Assembly (NCBI RefSeq): GCF_000204055.1
Contig: NW_006768765.1
Span: forward strand, 1,186,385 to 1,250,384
From: Melampsora larici-populina 98AG31
Taxonomy: Eukaryota > Basidiomycota > Pucciniomycetes > Pucciniales > Melampsoraceae
DNA: 64,000 bases
Reading direction: 5' to 3'
Shown piece by piece: positions 12,567 to 24,072 of this stretch. How positions within the stretch are numbered: the stretch's first letter is position 1; every line of letters starts with the position of its first letter. Position numbers and translations under genes: made by a program. The notes below the pieces were generated by a model. The model saw only the letters and a list, made by a program, of their open reading frames with translations. It did not search any database and was not told the DNA's origin.

Positions 12567-13069
12567 GATTTTCGTGAAAAATGTAGTAAAGGTAATAGTG
12601 ATGATGGTATTGAGATGAGGAGTGGGGGGAGTTCGTTAACAAGAAGAATCGTCCAACAATTTGTTTGTTATATGGTGTTCAAGAATGTGTATGGGAAAGT
12701 TAGAGTTGGAAATTGTCGCTGTATATACAAAATCGAACCTCGACCACAATGAAAAAAATCGAACTCAATCGAGTCCACCCGACGTCAAGATTCTGCTGCG
12801 ATGTGAGAATGCCCCTCTTTTTCAAATTGTATCAGACCAGCGCGAGAGCCAAGCCAGTGGTCGAGTCAAAGAAATGTCATTTGTCATCATTGTTATCTCA
12901 CAATACGTTTAATCAAAAAATCATTTTGTTTTTGTTTTTCTTTCTATTGGCAATTTGGAAATTTCTCAGCCAACTTCCAACTCCGTCCCACGAATCTCAT
13001 GGCGTCACTAATTTGTCAAAACGTTTTTCCAGCTTCACAACCGATGCCTGATCAGCTCAAGCGCCCCCT
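12567..13069. other. Intergenic, CFEM promoter side
   Basis: No gene was recognised. It ends at the target site of the KDZ transposon. Confidence 0.4.
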
Positions 13070-13077
13070 CATAAGTA
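13070..13077. repeat. Left 8-bp target site duplication of the KDZ element
   Basis: The sequence is CATAAGTA, directly before the CACCTC terminus. The matching right copy is CATA at 24069-24072 continued by AGTA at 25087-25090, after removing a TA-flanked insertion and its duplicated TA. Confidence 0.88.
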
Positions 13078-14269
13078 CACCTCTGTACAGCCGTCTCTCC
13101 CTTGTATACTAACTTTGCTAAAAAGCTTGCCCGGTTCGACCGCGAACAAGAGACAAGAGAGCTCGAATTTGGCCGCAGCCTGCTGCGAGGCCGCTGCGCA
13201 GCTCGACAAGAACCCAAGTTTGGCCGATCACCGATTCTGAAAGAGATCGACTTCACCTGTGGATCTCTGACATTGAGATATGTTGAAATCAATCATAAAG
13301 CACAAATATCTCCCTCATCATGATGGAATCATGCTCACAGGTCTATGCGATTTCTATCGCGCTGCGAATGTTATCGAGATTTGTTTTAATTCCATTTTAA
13401 GAAAGCGATTCTCGTTGAACGGCTTAACAATGCGTGACTAGCCAACGTGGGTGCTTCTGCCATCTTGGGTTCAAGGCCGAGCAGCCTAAGTTTTTTTGCT
13501 AAAATTCCGAAATGAAATCAAGGCTTACATCTTGGACATTTGTCAATCCAATCATCATCCTATGGTGAGCTCTTGACTGAGCAAGAAGAACAAAAGTTTT
13601 TTAAAAAAACATGTCGTCCTTTTTGGACTTGTACTTGTTTGTCTCATAGAGCCAAAACAAAAAAGCACAAAAGTTTATCAAGGCTTGAACACACTACTAA
13701 TGAGGGGTCAAGAGTGTGAAGACAACCATCTAGGCAGACCATTATACCAGGGAGACTATGAAACATCACAGACTATGAAACATCACAGCACTTTTGGTCC
13801 TCGATATCATCGAATGAGAGCTGAATTTGACTGTATGGTTGATCTGGACATACCAAGCTCCAGATATGCTGTGAATATAGTCACAATGTGTCTCAAAATG
13901 GTTCAAAGTCGGAGATCCATGGGTGAAGTCGATCTCTTTCAGGATTTGTGATCGGCCAAATTTGGGATCTTGACGAGCTGCACAGCGGCCTCGCAGCAGG
14001 CTGCGGCCAAATTTGACCTCTCATGTCTCTTCTTCGCAATCAAACCGGGCAAGATTTTTAGCAAAGGTAGTAACAGTGAAGAATTGGTTGAATACCACCT
14101 TTATCGAAGGGAGACGTGTGTCTCCCTTCGTCTCTCCCCATCTCGGAAATTTTCTCACCTAGATACGCCGACTTTGCCAAATTCCCCTAAGATTTATGCC
14201 CGATGTACTCGGACATCACCCTTGTCGAACGGGTCCAGGGCATATCACCCATATGCGGTATTACCAACA
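13078..14269 (+). repeat. Left TIR of the KDZ element, interrupted
   Basis: A 228-bp TIR interrupted by a 962-bp insertion (13109-14070). The inner end is at ATTACCAACA. The right TIR keeps the uninterrupted sequence across the site (TTGTATAACAGTG), which proves the insertion. Confidence 0.9.
13109..14070. mobile_element. TA-flanked foldback-type element nested in the left KDZ TIR
   Basis: A 962-bp insertion with TA at 13107-13108 and 14071-14072. Its ends are inverted repeats starting CTAMCTTTGCTAAAAA, and the similarity between the two arms reaches roughly 200 bp inward (about 13109-13290 against 13870-14070). It contains the shared block GGCCGCAGCCTGCTGCGAGG and its complement. No transposase is seen. 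The TA duplication suggests a Tc1/mariner-like or similar machinery, but the family is not assigned. Confidence 0.85.
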
Positions 14270-14639
14270 AGCCGAAAGGAACTATGTCATGCATATAGTT
14301 CCAACTCGGCCAGTCTCCGCAACACTTTGATTCACACAGCAACCAGCCAACCGCTCTGTTCCCTCAAAAGATAATCAACAAGCACACCACTTGGAAACAA
14401 GTCAAGCAGCACGACAAAGGAACAAAACATACACGTGGCCTCTGGACTCACGATATAAAAGTTGTCGACTATCTTCGATCATTACTCCTTCGAACCAAAC
14501 CTCCTACCACTCGATCATCCTCATTTGAAAGTGATCGTTGCATTTTCAACGCCTTCATTGCTTCCAACTGTTTGTACACTGTCTTCGAACTCATCACTAC
14601 ACCGTTACTCAAGTTGATTTGTTCGGAAATCTCGTTTCA

Positions 14640-17600
14640 ATGCCACAAAAAAACGAATCCCGGATCTATGGCGACGTCAAGCTCTTTAAGAAAAAACAAA
14701 AACACCAACGCCAGACCGTACAAATTAACACCGACACAGACGCTCAAGTTCTTAATGTTGCTCAAACACTCGGAATGATACCACCTGGTTCTGTGCCTCA
14801 ACCTGCACCCGAACTTCCACCTGAACTTCTACCCAACCCTCCAGATCAGGATGCTGATGGTTGGGAAGACATCGACGATGTCCCAGAGTACTTGAGAGAA
14901 TTCATTCCTAACCCTCCTCCACACTCACCTATCATCGATCCCGACTGTAATAACTTTTATCGAAGGCATCGAGGACTTCTAGCAATTCAACAGCGAAGTA
15001 AACTATCCAACGCGTGGAAATCTCTCTTACCCCAACTCACTGTCATCTACCTTGAACGACAACATCACACCTTGAATTGGTCAACACACACTTCCTACTT
15101 AAATTATCACCCAAAGTGTTCATGCATGATCTTTACTACTCGAGAATTTGATTTGGTTGGTTTGGCAGGTGAGTTCATGTAGTCTTATGACTTCTTTTGT
15201 TCCTCAGACTGACATGCTCCCAATTATTAGGCCGAATGCGTAAACAAGTCGTACGAGTCTGCTCGTGTATGTCTCTTCCAATGCGATTGATGCACTACGG
15301 CTACCTTGCAGGATCCCCCAATTTACCCACTGTTGCCTTTTCCATACCCGTAGTTCAGCTCTTCCACGAGCTCTGGAAGAAGACAACACTATCTCTAAGC
15401 GGATTTTTGGAAGGATACATGGTGTTTCTTGACTCGCGATCTGAGAAATACCTGCATACCCGTAACTCCAATTATACAAATCAAAATCTCAGGCGTCAAT
15501 TTACTCAGGCTGTTGATGTGTACCGAAGTATCCTCAAGCAACAGAAGATGGTTTATCAACATGCGCTAAACTTGTCATCATCACAAAAGCTTGCAGATCA
15601 ATGTCCTAGGTGTTTCGGTCCAGCATGTGGCGAAGTCAAAACTTCACCCAAAGAACTTGATTTCATATTGGCGATGGATGGTAATTTCCAACATCGTCAT
15701 CACCTCAAAGCGTCTACCGATCAACCTGCAGAAGAAGATTACCCATCTTTATTTATAACTCCCTTGCACATATCAATCCACGAGCGTAAAGTTGAAGATA
15801 CAGCTTCTCAAGCTAAAGGTCTCAAGGTGAGCAATTTTTTACTTGATCTTTATTTTATTTTATTGTATTTTGAGATTAGCTGATTCCATACTTTTTCTCC
15901 CAGACGGCGTGCTCTGAATCACACACCGCGGCAGATGATGTTCGCAACAGCTCGTCTTGGGAACAATGTGATGACACAGGCGTTTTTGGGAGTACCTGTC
16001 GCCATGATGTTCCTTTACGGTTCGTAAACATCTACAAAAGTGGAGAGAAGTGAGTCCAAAGGGTCTCCATTTTACAAATACAATTTACTGACTATTTGAT
16101 CCAACTTAGGCTACATTATGCAATAACCATTCTTGACAATATACTTGAGGCCTTTCCTGAAGCGCGAGTTGGTTGTTTATACGATATTGGATGTCATCTC
16201 GATGTTCATATGGAAAAAGTCAGTTAAATTTCTTTTTCTTGTTGATGTACAATCAATCTGATCAAATTGTCTTGATTCAGCGAAAACTTCTCCCACAGTA
16301 CCGAGATCAACTTGCCTTTGCTACGTCAGTCTTCCATGCGTATGCACATCAGTGGCCATGTCAGATCATGTATCATCCACGATTCATCAAACACTTTGGA
16401 TTATCCGACGGAGAGGGGCTTGAAAGGCTGTGGTCATTTTTATCAGATTTAGTTTCACTTAATAGGGTCTGCACACGACTTCATCGGCTTCAGTCCATCA
16501 ATATACGTGCTGAACTGTATGGTGAAGAGCTTACATTTTCATCTGGTACGTGAACAATCTGCCACTGTAGATTTATAAACCTAACTGACGTGATTCGAAA
16601 CTTCAGCAAAATGGCTAGTGAAAAAATATCACAATGCTGTCGAAGTCTTTGGGCTGTCCCAAAACGCCTTACTCAATCTCTACAAACTCAACAACCCAGC
16701 AAATGATCAAAGATATTTGAGTAAATTTTTCCGTGAGCAGTGGGAATCCGAACGCGCAGCACAAGGTAGTAAAAATCATCACCTGGATATACTGCGCTTG
16801 AAATTAGTAAATCTTCTTTGCTTACGAGATAATTTTCAAAAGCAGTGGTAAGTCTTTATCGGAATTTTGGTCAGTAAGATTTCTACTGACAAGATGATAA
16901 TAATAGGAGGGCTATCAATTTCAACGCTGAACAAGAAGCCATGCGTGTACAAACATTAATTACTCTCAATCAACAAATTCAAGAAGCAAGCCAAAAAGTA
17001 GGCAGTGCAGGTGATACGATCTTTGCTAATAGTAAGTGATTTTATCTCATTTCCTTGTTATTTCCATCATATTGACAATATGTTTGTTTTTAGAAGATCA
17101 TAAGGAGGTCATGTTAAAGCTATGGAGCAGTAAGCACGAGTTGCGAAAGAAGTTCATAAGTGTATGTGAAGAAAAACGGCCCTTACAACTCAGTCGAACC
17201 GATGGTAGGTCTTCCAACCTAGGTAAGTTTTTTCCAATTAGATGAGATACAAAACAACTTGATGGTCACTGATTAATATGTATATGTAGGGACCAGTCGG
17301 AAATCAATTGTGATCAACGCTGTGAAAAAGCACGCGATGGCGCTCAAAGGAACTCTTGAAACTTACCTAACTCAGCTGGCAAATTATCGCAAGGTTTTTC
17401 CAACCAACATAGTACCAGACCCAGCCTTAATGGACCACAATCGGCTGCTCGTGCTAGAGCCTGATGCACCATTTTGGAATGATGGCTTCATCACACACGC
17501 CAATGAGCCTTGGGCCATCGATCCCAACACACAGCACGGTATGAGGCAATTAGCATATTATGAACGATCAAAAGAAGAGTTACGTCGCATTGGATGGGAG

Positions 17601-18197
17601 ATCAGGCAATCAATGCGATGGGCAACTCAACAACATATATCTTTGATGGACATATTTCAAGACCTTAGGAAGTCAGAACCAACTTCTGATGCTGCTCGAG
17701 CATTTTTGTCTTCGCCCTTTCTCTCTTCACCTGACCCGACCACGATATCAGATGCAGAAACTGTGATTGTATGGACTCGCCTAGTTGATGTCTTACATCT
17801 ACAAGAGGTGTGGAATCTGGACCTTATGGAAATCTTTCTCAAAACCGATCTTCAAGATGGGGATGGGGAACTCCTTGAACAATGGAATTCTCAAGTCGCT
17901 TTGATTGCCAGAATGCGTGCAAATGGCAGTCTAACTCCAGTCCTCGGCAATTTCTCGACTATCACGGTGGAATCTTTTGAATCCGACTCTGACCCGGATG
18001 CCACCGACACCGATCACACAACAGCTGACGAAATTGAATCTTCAGATGCTGGATCTAGTGACGATGAAGAGCTGCGGATTTTGGAGGAATTGAATGAAGA
18101 AGATGCACTTAGTGCTCTATCCAGTGCACTCAATTTGACTAATTTGAACAATGATGATCCTGACGCATCAGATGTGCCTCTGCCTTTTGTTAACTGA
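14640..18197 (+). CDS. KDZ transposase
   Basis: This is the cut-and-paste transposase of the Kyakuja-Dileera-Zisupton class. Nine exons (14640-15168, 15231-15826, 15904-16049, 16110-16218, 16281-16545, 16607-16847, 16907-17031, 17094-17222, 17290-18197) join without a stop to 1015 aa. A Cys-rich N-terminal region (KCSC, VCSC, CPRCFGPACG; CxC-type cluster) precedes the RNaseH-like core. Core blocks are FILAMDGNFQHRHH (D326), CDDTGVFGSTCRHDVPLRF, LYDIGCHLDVH (D449), HAYAHQWPCQ and GLSDGEGLERLWS (E505 or E508), a plausible DDE triad. The C-terminus is acidic. I chose ATG 14640; an open frame extends 34 codons upstream to another ATG at 14538. The donor at 17223 (GTAAGT) was preferred because it keeps the NLGTSRKS block. 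It appears intact. Confidence 0.9.
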
Positions 18198-18750
18198 TTA
18201 GTTTCTTTTTTGTTTAATTATGTTTTTTATTTTATATCTTCTATCATCCTGTTCTCCAAATATGTGCGTGGATTAAAGTTGTTTAAGAATTAGCAGTTAT
18301 GTACACACACGTTGATGATATGGTACTGTCAACAAATTCAATGATACACAATGATAAGCTTCAATTGCTTGATTATATTTCTTTTTGGTTTGCCACAAAA
18401 GGGATTGAGGTAACACATCTTGGTCAATATTGATCTGATTAAGTTGATCCCCTTTTGAAAGAGTTTCAGAAGAAAATTTTATGTAGGCTTGATCATTGGT
18501 GTTTTTATTAATAATGACATCTTGATACAAAATTACAACTTCTCCCCACCATTACCAAATATTGATATTGTATTTAAACCAACAAACAATACAATTAATC
18601 AGTGGTTATTGATGCAGAACAGTCCATTCCGGTTGGTGTAAGTTAATAATAATACGGCAAACATCTATCAACCATACTGCACCAACCATCACATTTCTGA
18701 GTCATTTCAAAGTGATATAACCCGTAAAAAACATGTTTAGGGGTAAGGTG
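18198..18750. other. Non-coding interior of the KDZ element
   Basis: AT-rich 3' flank of the transposase gene. No open gene was recognised. Confidence 0.4.
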
Positions 18751-19130
18751 TTGAGAGCACAAAAAATCTCATAACTTGATGGTGATTGGTGATTGAGGGT
18801 TGATTGTTGTTCAGAAATGTTTTCAAATGTATTTCAAAGAATGATGAACCATACTTTCATCCAACTCACTCTCACTCACACACCTAGATAATCTTATGTT
18901 GGCACATTCAGCATGGAAACAGAATATATATCACTTTTGAGAGACCAAAAAATCTCTTAACCTGGTGGTGAGTGGTGATTGAGGGTTAATTGTTGGTCAG
19001 AAATGTTTGCAAATATATTGCAAAGACTCATGAACAAAACTTTCATCCAACTTACCCTCACTCACATGCCTGGATAATCTGATGTTGGCATATTCAGTGT
19101 GGAAACACGATGTATATCACTTGTTGGAAA
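18751..19130 (+). repeat. Two-copy tandem duplication, unit about 187 bp
   Basis: Copy one starts near 18751 (TTGAGAGCACAAAAAATCTC) and copy two near 18937 (TTGAGAGACCAAAAAATCTC). The copies share a series of blocks such as GTGATTGAGGGTT and ACTTTCATCCAACT with scattered substitutions. Confidence 0.8.
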
Positions 19131-19219
19131 CAAAAATTTGGTCAGATTTCAAAGTCATGTTGGGCTGATTTTTCAATAATAAACCCCCCCTAAAAAACCG
19201 TCAAAAAATCAATTCAACA

Positions 19220-20640
19220 GTCAAAAACACCATAACTTCAAAATTGGCTGAGATATGTGCATGGGGAAAAGTGCGTAGAAAGCTATTTTGCCCCTAAAGT
19301 CCATCAAGATCAACCAAAATTAAAGAAGTATTATATCAAACTCACTTCAAAATTCTTTTCTGAATATTTTTCATTGATACATATTCGAGTTTGGACCAGT
19401 ATTTAATGAGTTATACCTCTTTTATGTGGTTTACACCATTTCAAAAATACACATAATTGCACATAAGACCTTCAAAAACTGGGAATATTAGAAAGTCCAC
19501 ATTTGAAACTCATTTTATATTTGGATTTGTAACATTTTTCATCTATACATCAATAGGTTTAGAGCAATATTTCCTGGTTTATACTAGTTTTGTGTAGTTT
19601 GTACCATTTTGAAATCTTACAAAACAGAGCATAGAGTATTCAAGAAATGGAAATATGAGAGATCTGTTGTTTTGAACTATTGTTGAATTTTTGTTTTACA
19701 CATTTTTCATTAATATACAAATATATTCTGAGCAATATCGAAAGAGTTATATCACTTTTATGGGGTTTGTACCACATCAAAATTGTGCAAAATAGCGCAC
19801 AAGACCTTCAAAAAGTGAAATTATGAGAATCCTGGTATTTCAAACTCATGTTAAAATTTCTATTGCAACATTTTTCATCAATGCACTTATAGGTTTGGAG
19901 CTATATTGACTGAGGTATACCACTTTTATGTGGCTTGTATGATTTTGGAATCTTACAACATAGCCCATATGTCCATCAAGACCTTGCGATATGAGAGAGC
20001 CGTGTAATCAAACTCTTTTTAATTTTTTCTTTTAACATTTTTTATTAATGCATAATTCACTCTGGATCAATATTGACTGATTTATTCCAATGTTGTGTGG
20101 TTTATACAATCTCAAAACTGCATGTAATCACACATATCTCCTTGAAGAACTGACAATATGAGAAATGTATGATTTTAAACTCATGATGATTCTTTTTCTG
20201 AATCTTCTTTGTCATTTCATTATTAACTTTGGTGGAATGATGGCCAAGTTACATCACTTTAATGAGATGTGTACCAATTTGTAACTTCCCATTTTTGCAT
20301 ATATGTCCATCTGAAACCAACATTATGACTAAGGTGGCTTATCAAACTCATTCTGAATTTTCATTCTGAAAATTAATCATCAACACATCACGAGCTTTGG
20401 AGCAATTCTGACAAAGTTATAACACTTTTATGTGGTGTGTACCATTTTAAAACTTCATGTTTTAGTCTGGATGGCCTTCAAGAAGCAATATTATCAGAAA
20501 AGTCTCATAGTAAGATCATTATGAAATTGGATTATGAGAAACTTTTGTTATTTCATCATCAAGCTTGGAGCACTTTTGGTTGAGATATACCATTTTTAGT
20601 GGTTTATACCATTTCAAAGAAAGATGGACTTGGTCATTTC
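19220..20640 (+). repeat. Degenerate satellite array, unit about 168 bp, about 8 copies
   Basis: A recurring motif (TTTTATGTGGTTTGTACCATTT and variants) returns near 19423, 19595, 19761, 19928, 20092, 20258, 20430 and 20600, so the spacing is 164-172 bp. Between hits come two other blocks in the same order: an ACCTTCAAAAACTG-like block and a CATTTTTCATCAAT-like block. The array is AT-rich and non-coding, and lies between the two genes of the KDZ element. Confidence 0.8.
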
Positions 20641-20870
20641 GATTTTTTTTCTTTATTTCAAATTTGCAGGTTTTGGGCGAGTTTTGATATGTTTTATTAA
20701 CTTAATTAGGTGTTTATCCTCTGCCTTAGGACAACTTTTGTTTTCTTAAGTTGCTTTTTGTTTTGTTAAGCTGCTACTTTACAACTGTATCTTGAAAACC
20801 AACCTTCGTGTTCTACAATCCCTAAGATTTTTGAAGTTTACTCATTCTTCTCATTCCACCTGATCGCACA

Positions 20871-23161
20871 ATGGACTCTCAAATCCCACAACCACATCAA
20901 CGTTTTCCTCAACAACCGTTCCAACAAACGCCTCAACCTCATCAGCATCTCACACCTTCTCGACCTTTGGAGCCAATGCATCCAGCTCGTCCTCCTTTTC
21001 AGGCAATCGATTCAGCACATCAAGATCCTTTGCATCAAAGGTTTAATTCTATGCTTCAACCACATCAAACATTTCAACCTCAAGGACCTCATCAAAGTTA
21101 TCAAGCTCAAGCTCAAGCTCATCAAGACTATCAATCTCATCAATCTCATCAATCTCATCAATCTCATCAATCTCATCAATCTCATCAATCTCATCAATCT
21201 CATCAATCTCATCAATCTCATCGAGGTTATGAAGCTCAAGCTCATCAACAACATCAAGCTCAAGTCCATCAACATCATCAAACTCTTGACCCGAATCAAG
21301 ATCTCTCTCAGTGTTTTGAACATGATTATAATGGTTTCTCTCATAATCAAATACCCCGACCTACCAATAACCAAGCTATACCTCAAGATTGATCCAATCC
21401 TCATCAAGCTTTCAATCTCAATCAGATCGAGCCACAATCTCGAAATGTGCACAACTCCTCCTCGATGAACACAATTTCAACATTCTCTCAACATCCACCT
21501 TCTCATACTTCTGTTCGTTCTGTTCGTTCTGTTCCTGCCGTTCCAGACTCGCAAACAACCAAATCAACATCCAAGAAGACAGGTGTTGATGCTGCCAAGG
21601 ACTCGACTTTATCAACTCGGAACGTTCTCAACGGGTTTTTACCAAACACAGCCTACAATCATGGACTTGACCTTCAAAATCAAGGTCTCAGCGCCGAAGA
21701 ATTAATGGAACAAAAGTCTCTAGATCAGCTTCGAGTTTCCGCCAACCAAGTTGGCAAAAGGACATTATCAGGGGATGATGAAATACACTTTCGGAAACTC
21801 CACGAGCAAATGACCAAAGCTTTAGCAATTAACTGTATTGGTAGAGGAGTCAAAATGTCAGCTGTTGAAACATACCTGTACGTCTTTCGTTTCTCGAGTT
21901 TTCATTATACAGACCTTTCACTGATAGATATGTTTGAACTGCTTGTTCCTGTAGAGGTCACAAGCTGTCCTTCCGAGACCCCAATCGTTGGCATGGCTTC
22001 ACTCAAACACCCGAAAACCGAGCGGTTTACCGAGAGCGTAAGTACTGTATCATATTGATTGATATGGACTCTGGCTGACAAACTCGCTTATCCTGTTTTG
22101 ATATCTAGATGGGGGTGTTAAAAGTGGTGTAGCTGTCAAGATCCTCAAGTCCGAATATGATAAACTCACAGAAGAAGAGAAGGATCAATACAAACCCAAA
22201 TCAAAGCTCAAAGTCATCATTGAGCGAGGCGAGGAAGAGCAAGCTATCGACGAAGACGGTGGGGATTCCGCCCAACCAGGTGATGGTGATCACTCAGCCA
22301 TCCCAATGCGCAAAAAGTCTCGATCTTTTGTCGAGGATCAGGACGTAGTCACTAAGTGGTTGAAAAATGTCAATTCAACTGTAAGTGCACAGCCTACATA
22401 TCAAATAAACTATACTAATGACTGCTTCCTTGCTGTAGATGCATCGGCTGGCTAATACTTATCATCTTGAGGGATTTATCATGCTAGTGTCAACACACGT
22501 CGCTCATGGTTCCCTTCAACTGATCCGAGCGACTCCGGGGGCTCTGAGATGGCACGATGCGACCAAACGTGTGAATCCGCGAGATAACTGTGTTACCAAT
22601 CTTCAATCATATATCCTTGGACGGAAAGTGGGACTTGTAACTGACGCTTCATTAGAAAAAGGTATGTGTCTCTCATTGTATTTCCACTCTATCTTTACAT
22701 CAATATTCCATAGCTTATAAGGCAAACTGTCACCTTGAATGTAGATAAATCCTACAAAACACAAGCCAGAGAACTGCTAGCAAATAGGCTTAGTAAGTTT
22801 TTTTTCATCGCAGCATAAATGTTACATCACATTAACTGACATTTATGTTGTTGAATCAGGCGAGATTTCAAATGAAAAACATACAAAATGGCCCAGGAAA
22901 AATTGTGTAGAAACCCTCAGCGGTTGGGGCTATGAAGTCACCCTTCTGCCAGGTGCTTGTTCTCAAATCGAGTGGACAACTTCTCAAAAGGGAAGTAATG
23001 CACTCACCAACCCACAGGCGCGAATGATCCTAAAGGACTTGCGTATGGATTTGATCCAGCTCAGTCGACTCCCTAACTCGTCGGTATCAACAGACTCGAC
23101 CCCGTTGGCTAGAAAACGACTTCGTTCTTCTTCTGATGTAGAAGATGAAGAAGAAGAATAA
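20871..23161 (+). pseudogene. Q/H-rich cargo gene of the KDZ element with HMG-box-like segment and in-frame stop
   Basis: Exons are 20871-21877, 21955-22037, 22109-22380, 22439-22661, 22745-22792 and 22860-23161. All junctions are in frame, but a TGA at 21390-21392 interrupts exon 1. The same frame continues with similar Q/H/N-rich text on both sides. The N-terminus is low complexity with ten QSH repeats. A middle segment (PNRWHGFTQTPENRAVYRE then GGVKSGVAVKILKSEYDKL and EEEKDQY) looks like a diverged HMG box, which suggests DNA binding. The C-terminus has a basic stretch (ARKRLRSSS) and an acidic tail. I do not recognise the family; it may be rust-specific. Translation could instead start at the ATG at 21464, after the stop. 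The TGA could also be an assembly error. Confidence 0.65.
21132..21221 (+). repeat. 9-bp minisatellite coding for QSH repeats
   Basis: About ten units of CAATCTCAT in frame within the Q/H-rich gene. This kind of repeat changes copy number easily. Confidence 0.9.
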
Positions 23162-23840
23162 TCATAATAATGACAATACAAAGAGAAAGATTTCATTTGA
23201 AGAACCGCTTAATTTTGTTCTTTTCTTTTATCTCTCATGTTATCTCTTTTCTTTTGAAGAACTGTTTCTTTCTATTCGTTTCTTTTATATCTTGTGTTAT
23301 CTCTTTCATGTTCTCTTCTCCTTTCAATGGGTCAAAGTGCTGTTTTTTAGGTCATGCTGATCTTTTAGCTCGCACTTTTTTTTTTTTTTTCATCGGCCCA
23401 ATTTACTTACTTCTTTTCTTTTCTGCTCATTTGTTTCCTCTTTTTCTGTTCATGCTGACTCGCGAGCAATGTCAATAATCGATTGGTCTCTACTAAAAAA
23501 TGAATTTCACTGTCATGATCTGAGAGTTGTGAGGAAATACATGTCTGAACTCGTGAAAGAAATAACCGGTTTTCCAATAACAATACAAAGTTGAATGAAA
23601 TTGAAGTGGCAGTGAAACAAATTAGTCACCCCTCGTGGTGTTAGTTGATTTGACAAACTCCTTTGCTTGTCTTCGAGCGGTGTTGTGCGGTCGCGATAAG
23701 AAACAAATCAAAAGTTGGATGACCTCTCGTGGTGCGGGTTTATTCGACGAGCCATTTTTTTGTTTTCGAGCGGTGTGCGGTTGTGGTAAGATGTCTGGTA
23801 TGTATTACTATCTTCTCCCAGAATCAAGAATCGTTTGGCA
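23162..23840. other. Non-coding right interior of the KDZ element
   Basis: T-rich DNA to about 23480. Then comes an imperfect duplication of a roughly 70-bp block (CTCGTGGTG ... TTCGAGCGGTG), near 23632-23700 and 23725-23790, just inside the right TIR. The Phe-rich open frames here are composition shadows. Confidence 0.55.
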
Positions 23841-24068
23841 TGTTGGTAATACCGCATATGGGTGATATGCCCCGGACCCGTTTGACAAGGGTGATGTCCG
23901 AGTACATCGGGCATAAATCTTAGGGGAATTTGGCAAAGTCGGCGTATCTAGGTGAGAAAATTTCCGAGATGGGGAGAGACGAAGGGAGACACACGTCTCC
24001 CTTCGATAAAGGTGGTATTCAACCAATTCTTCACTGTTATACAAGGGAGAGACGGCTGTACAGAGGTG
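23841..24068 (-). repeat. Right TIR of the KDZ element
   Basis: A 228-bp uninterrupted inverted copy of the left TIR, from TGTTGGTAAT at the inner end to CAGAGGTG at the outer end. It serves as the empty-site reference for the insertion in the left TIR. Confidence 0.92.
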
Positions 24069-24072
24069 CATA

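Larger units (their letters stand above)
13078..24068 (+). mobile_element. KDZ-family DNA transposon, complete, about 11 kb
   Basis: The ends are inverted repeats starting CACCTCTGTACAGCC (left, 13078) and ending GGCTGTACAGAGGTG (right, 24068). Each TIR is 228 bp once the insert in the left one is removed, and I count about two differences between them (both near the inner end). The target duplication is CATAAGTA. It is whole on the left (13070-13077); on the right it is split into 24069-24072 and 25087-25090 by a later insertion. The element carries the KDZ transposase, a satellite array and a Q/H-rich cargo gene, both genes on the plus strand. An 8-bp duplication fits KDZ/Zisupton biology. 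High TIR identity and an open transposase suggest recent movement. Confidence 0.9.

Noticed and set aside
21132..21221. Regularly spaced repeats as a CRISPR array
   Set aside because: Contiguous 9-bp tandem units without spacers, in a eukaryotic coding frame.
21390..21392. TGA recoding as selenocysteine or readthrough in the cargo gene
   Set aside because: Fungi of this group are not known to use selenocysteine, and nearby mobile genes have similar CGA to TGA stops.
21012..21452. Minus-strand open frame rich in LMR repeats
   Set aside because: Mirror of the CAATCTCAT minisatellite in the plus-strand Q/H-rich gene.
23145..23478. Hydrophobic Phe-rich small membrane protein
   Set aside because: T-rich DNA just after the stop of the cargo gene gives such frames by composition.
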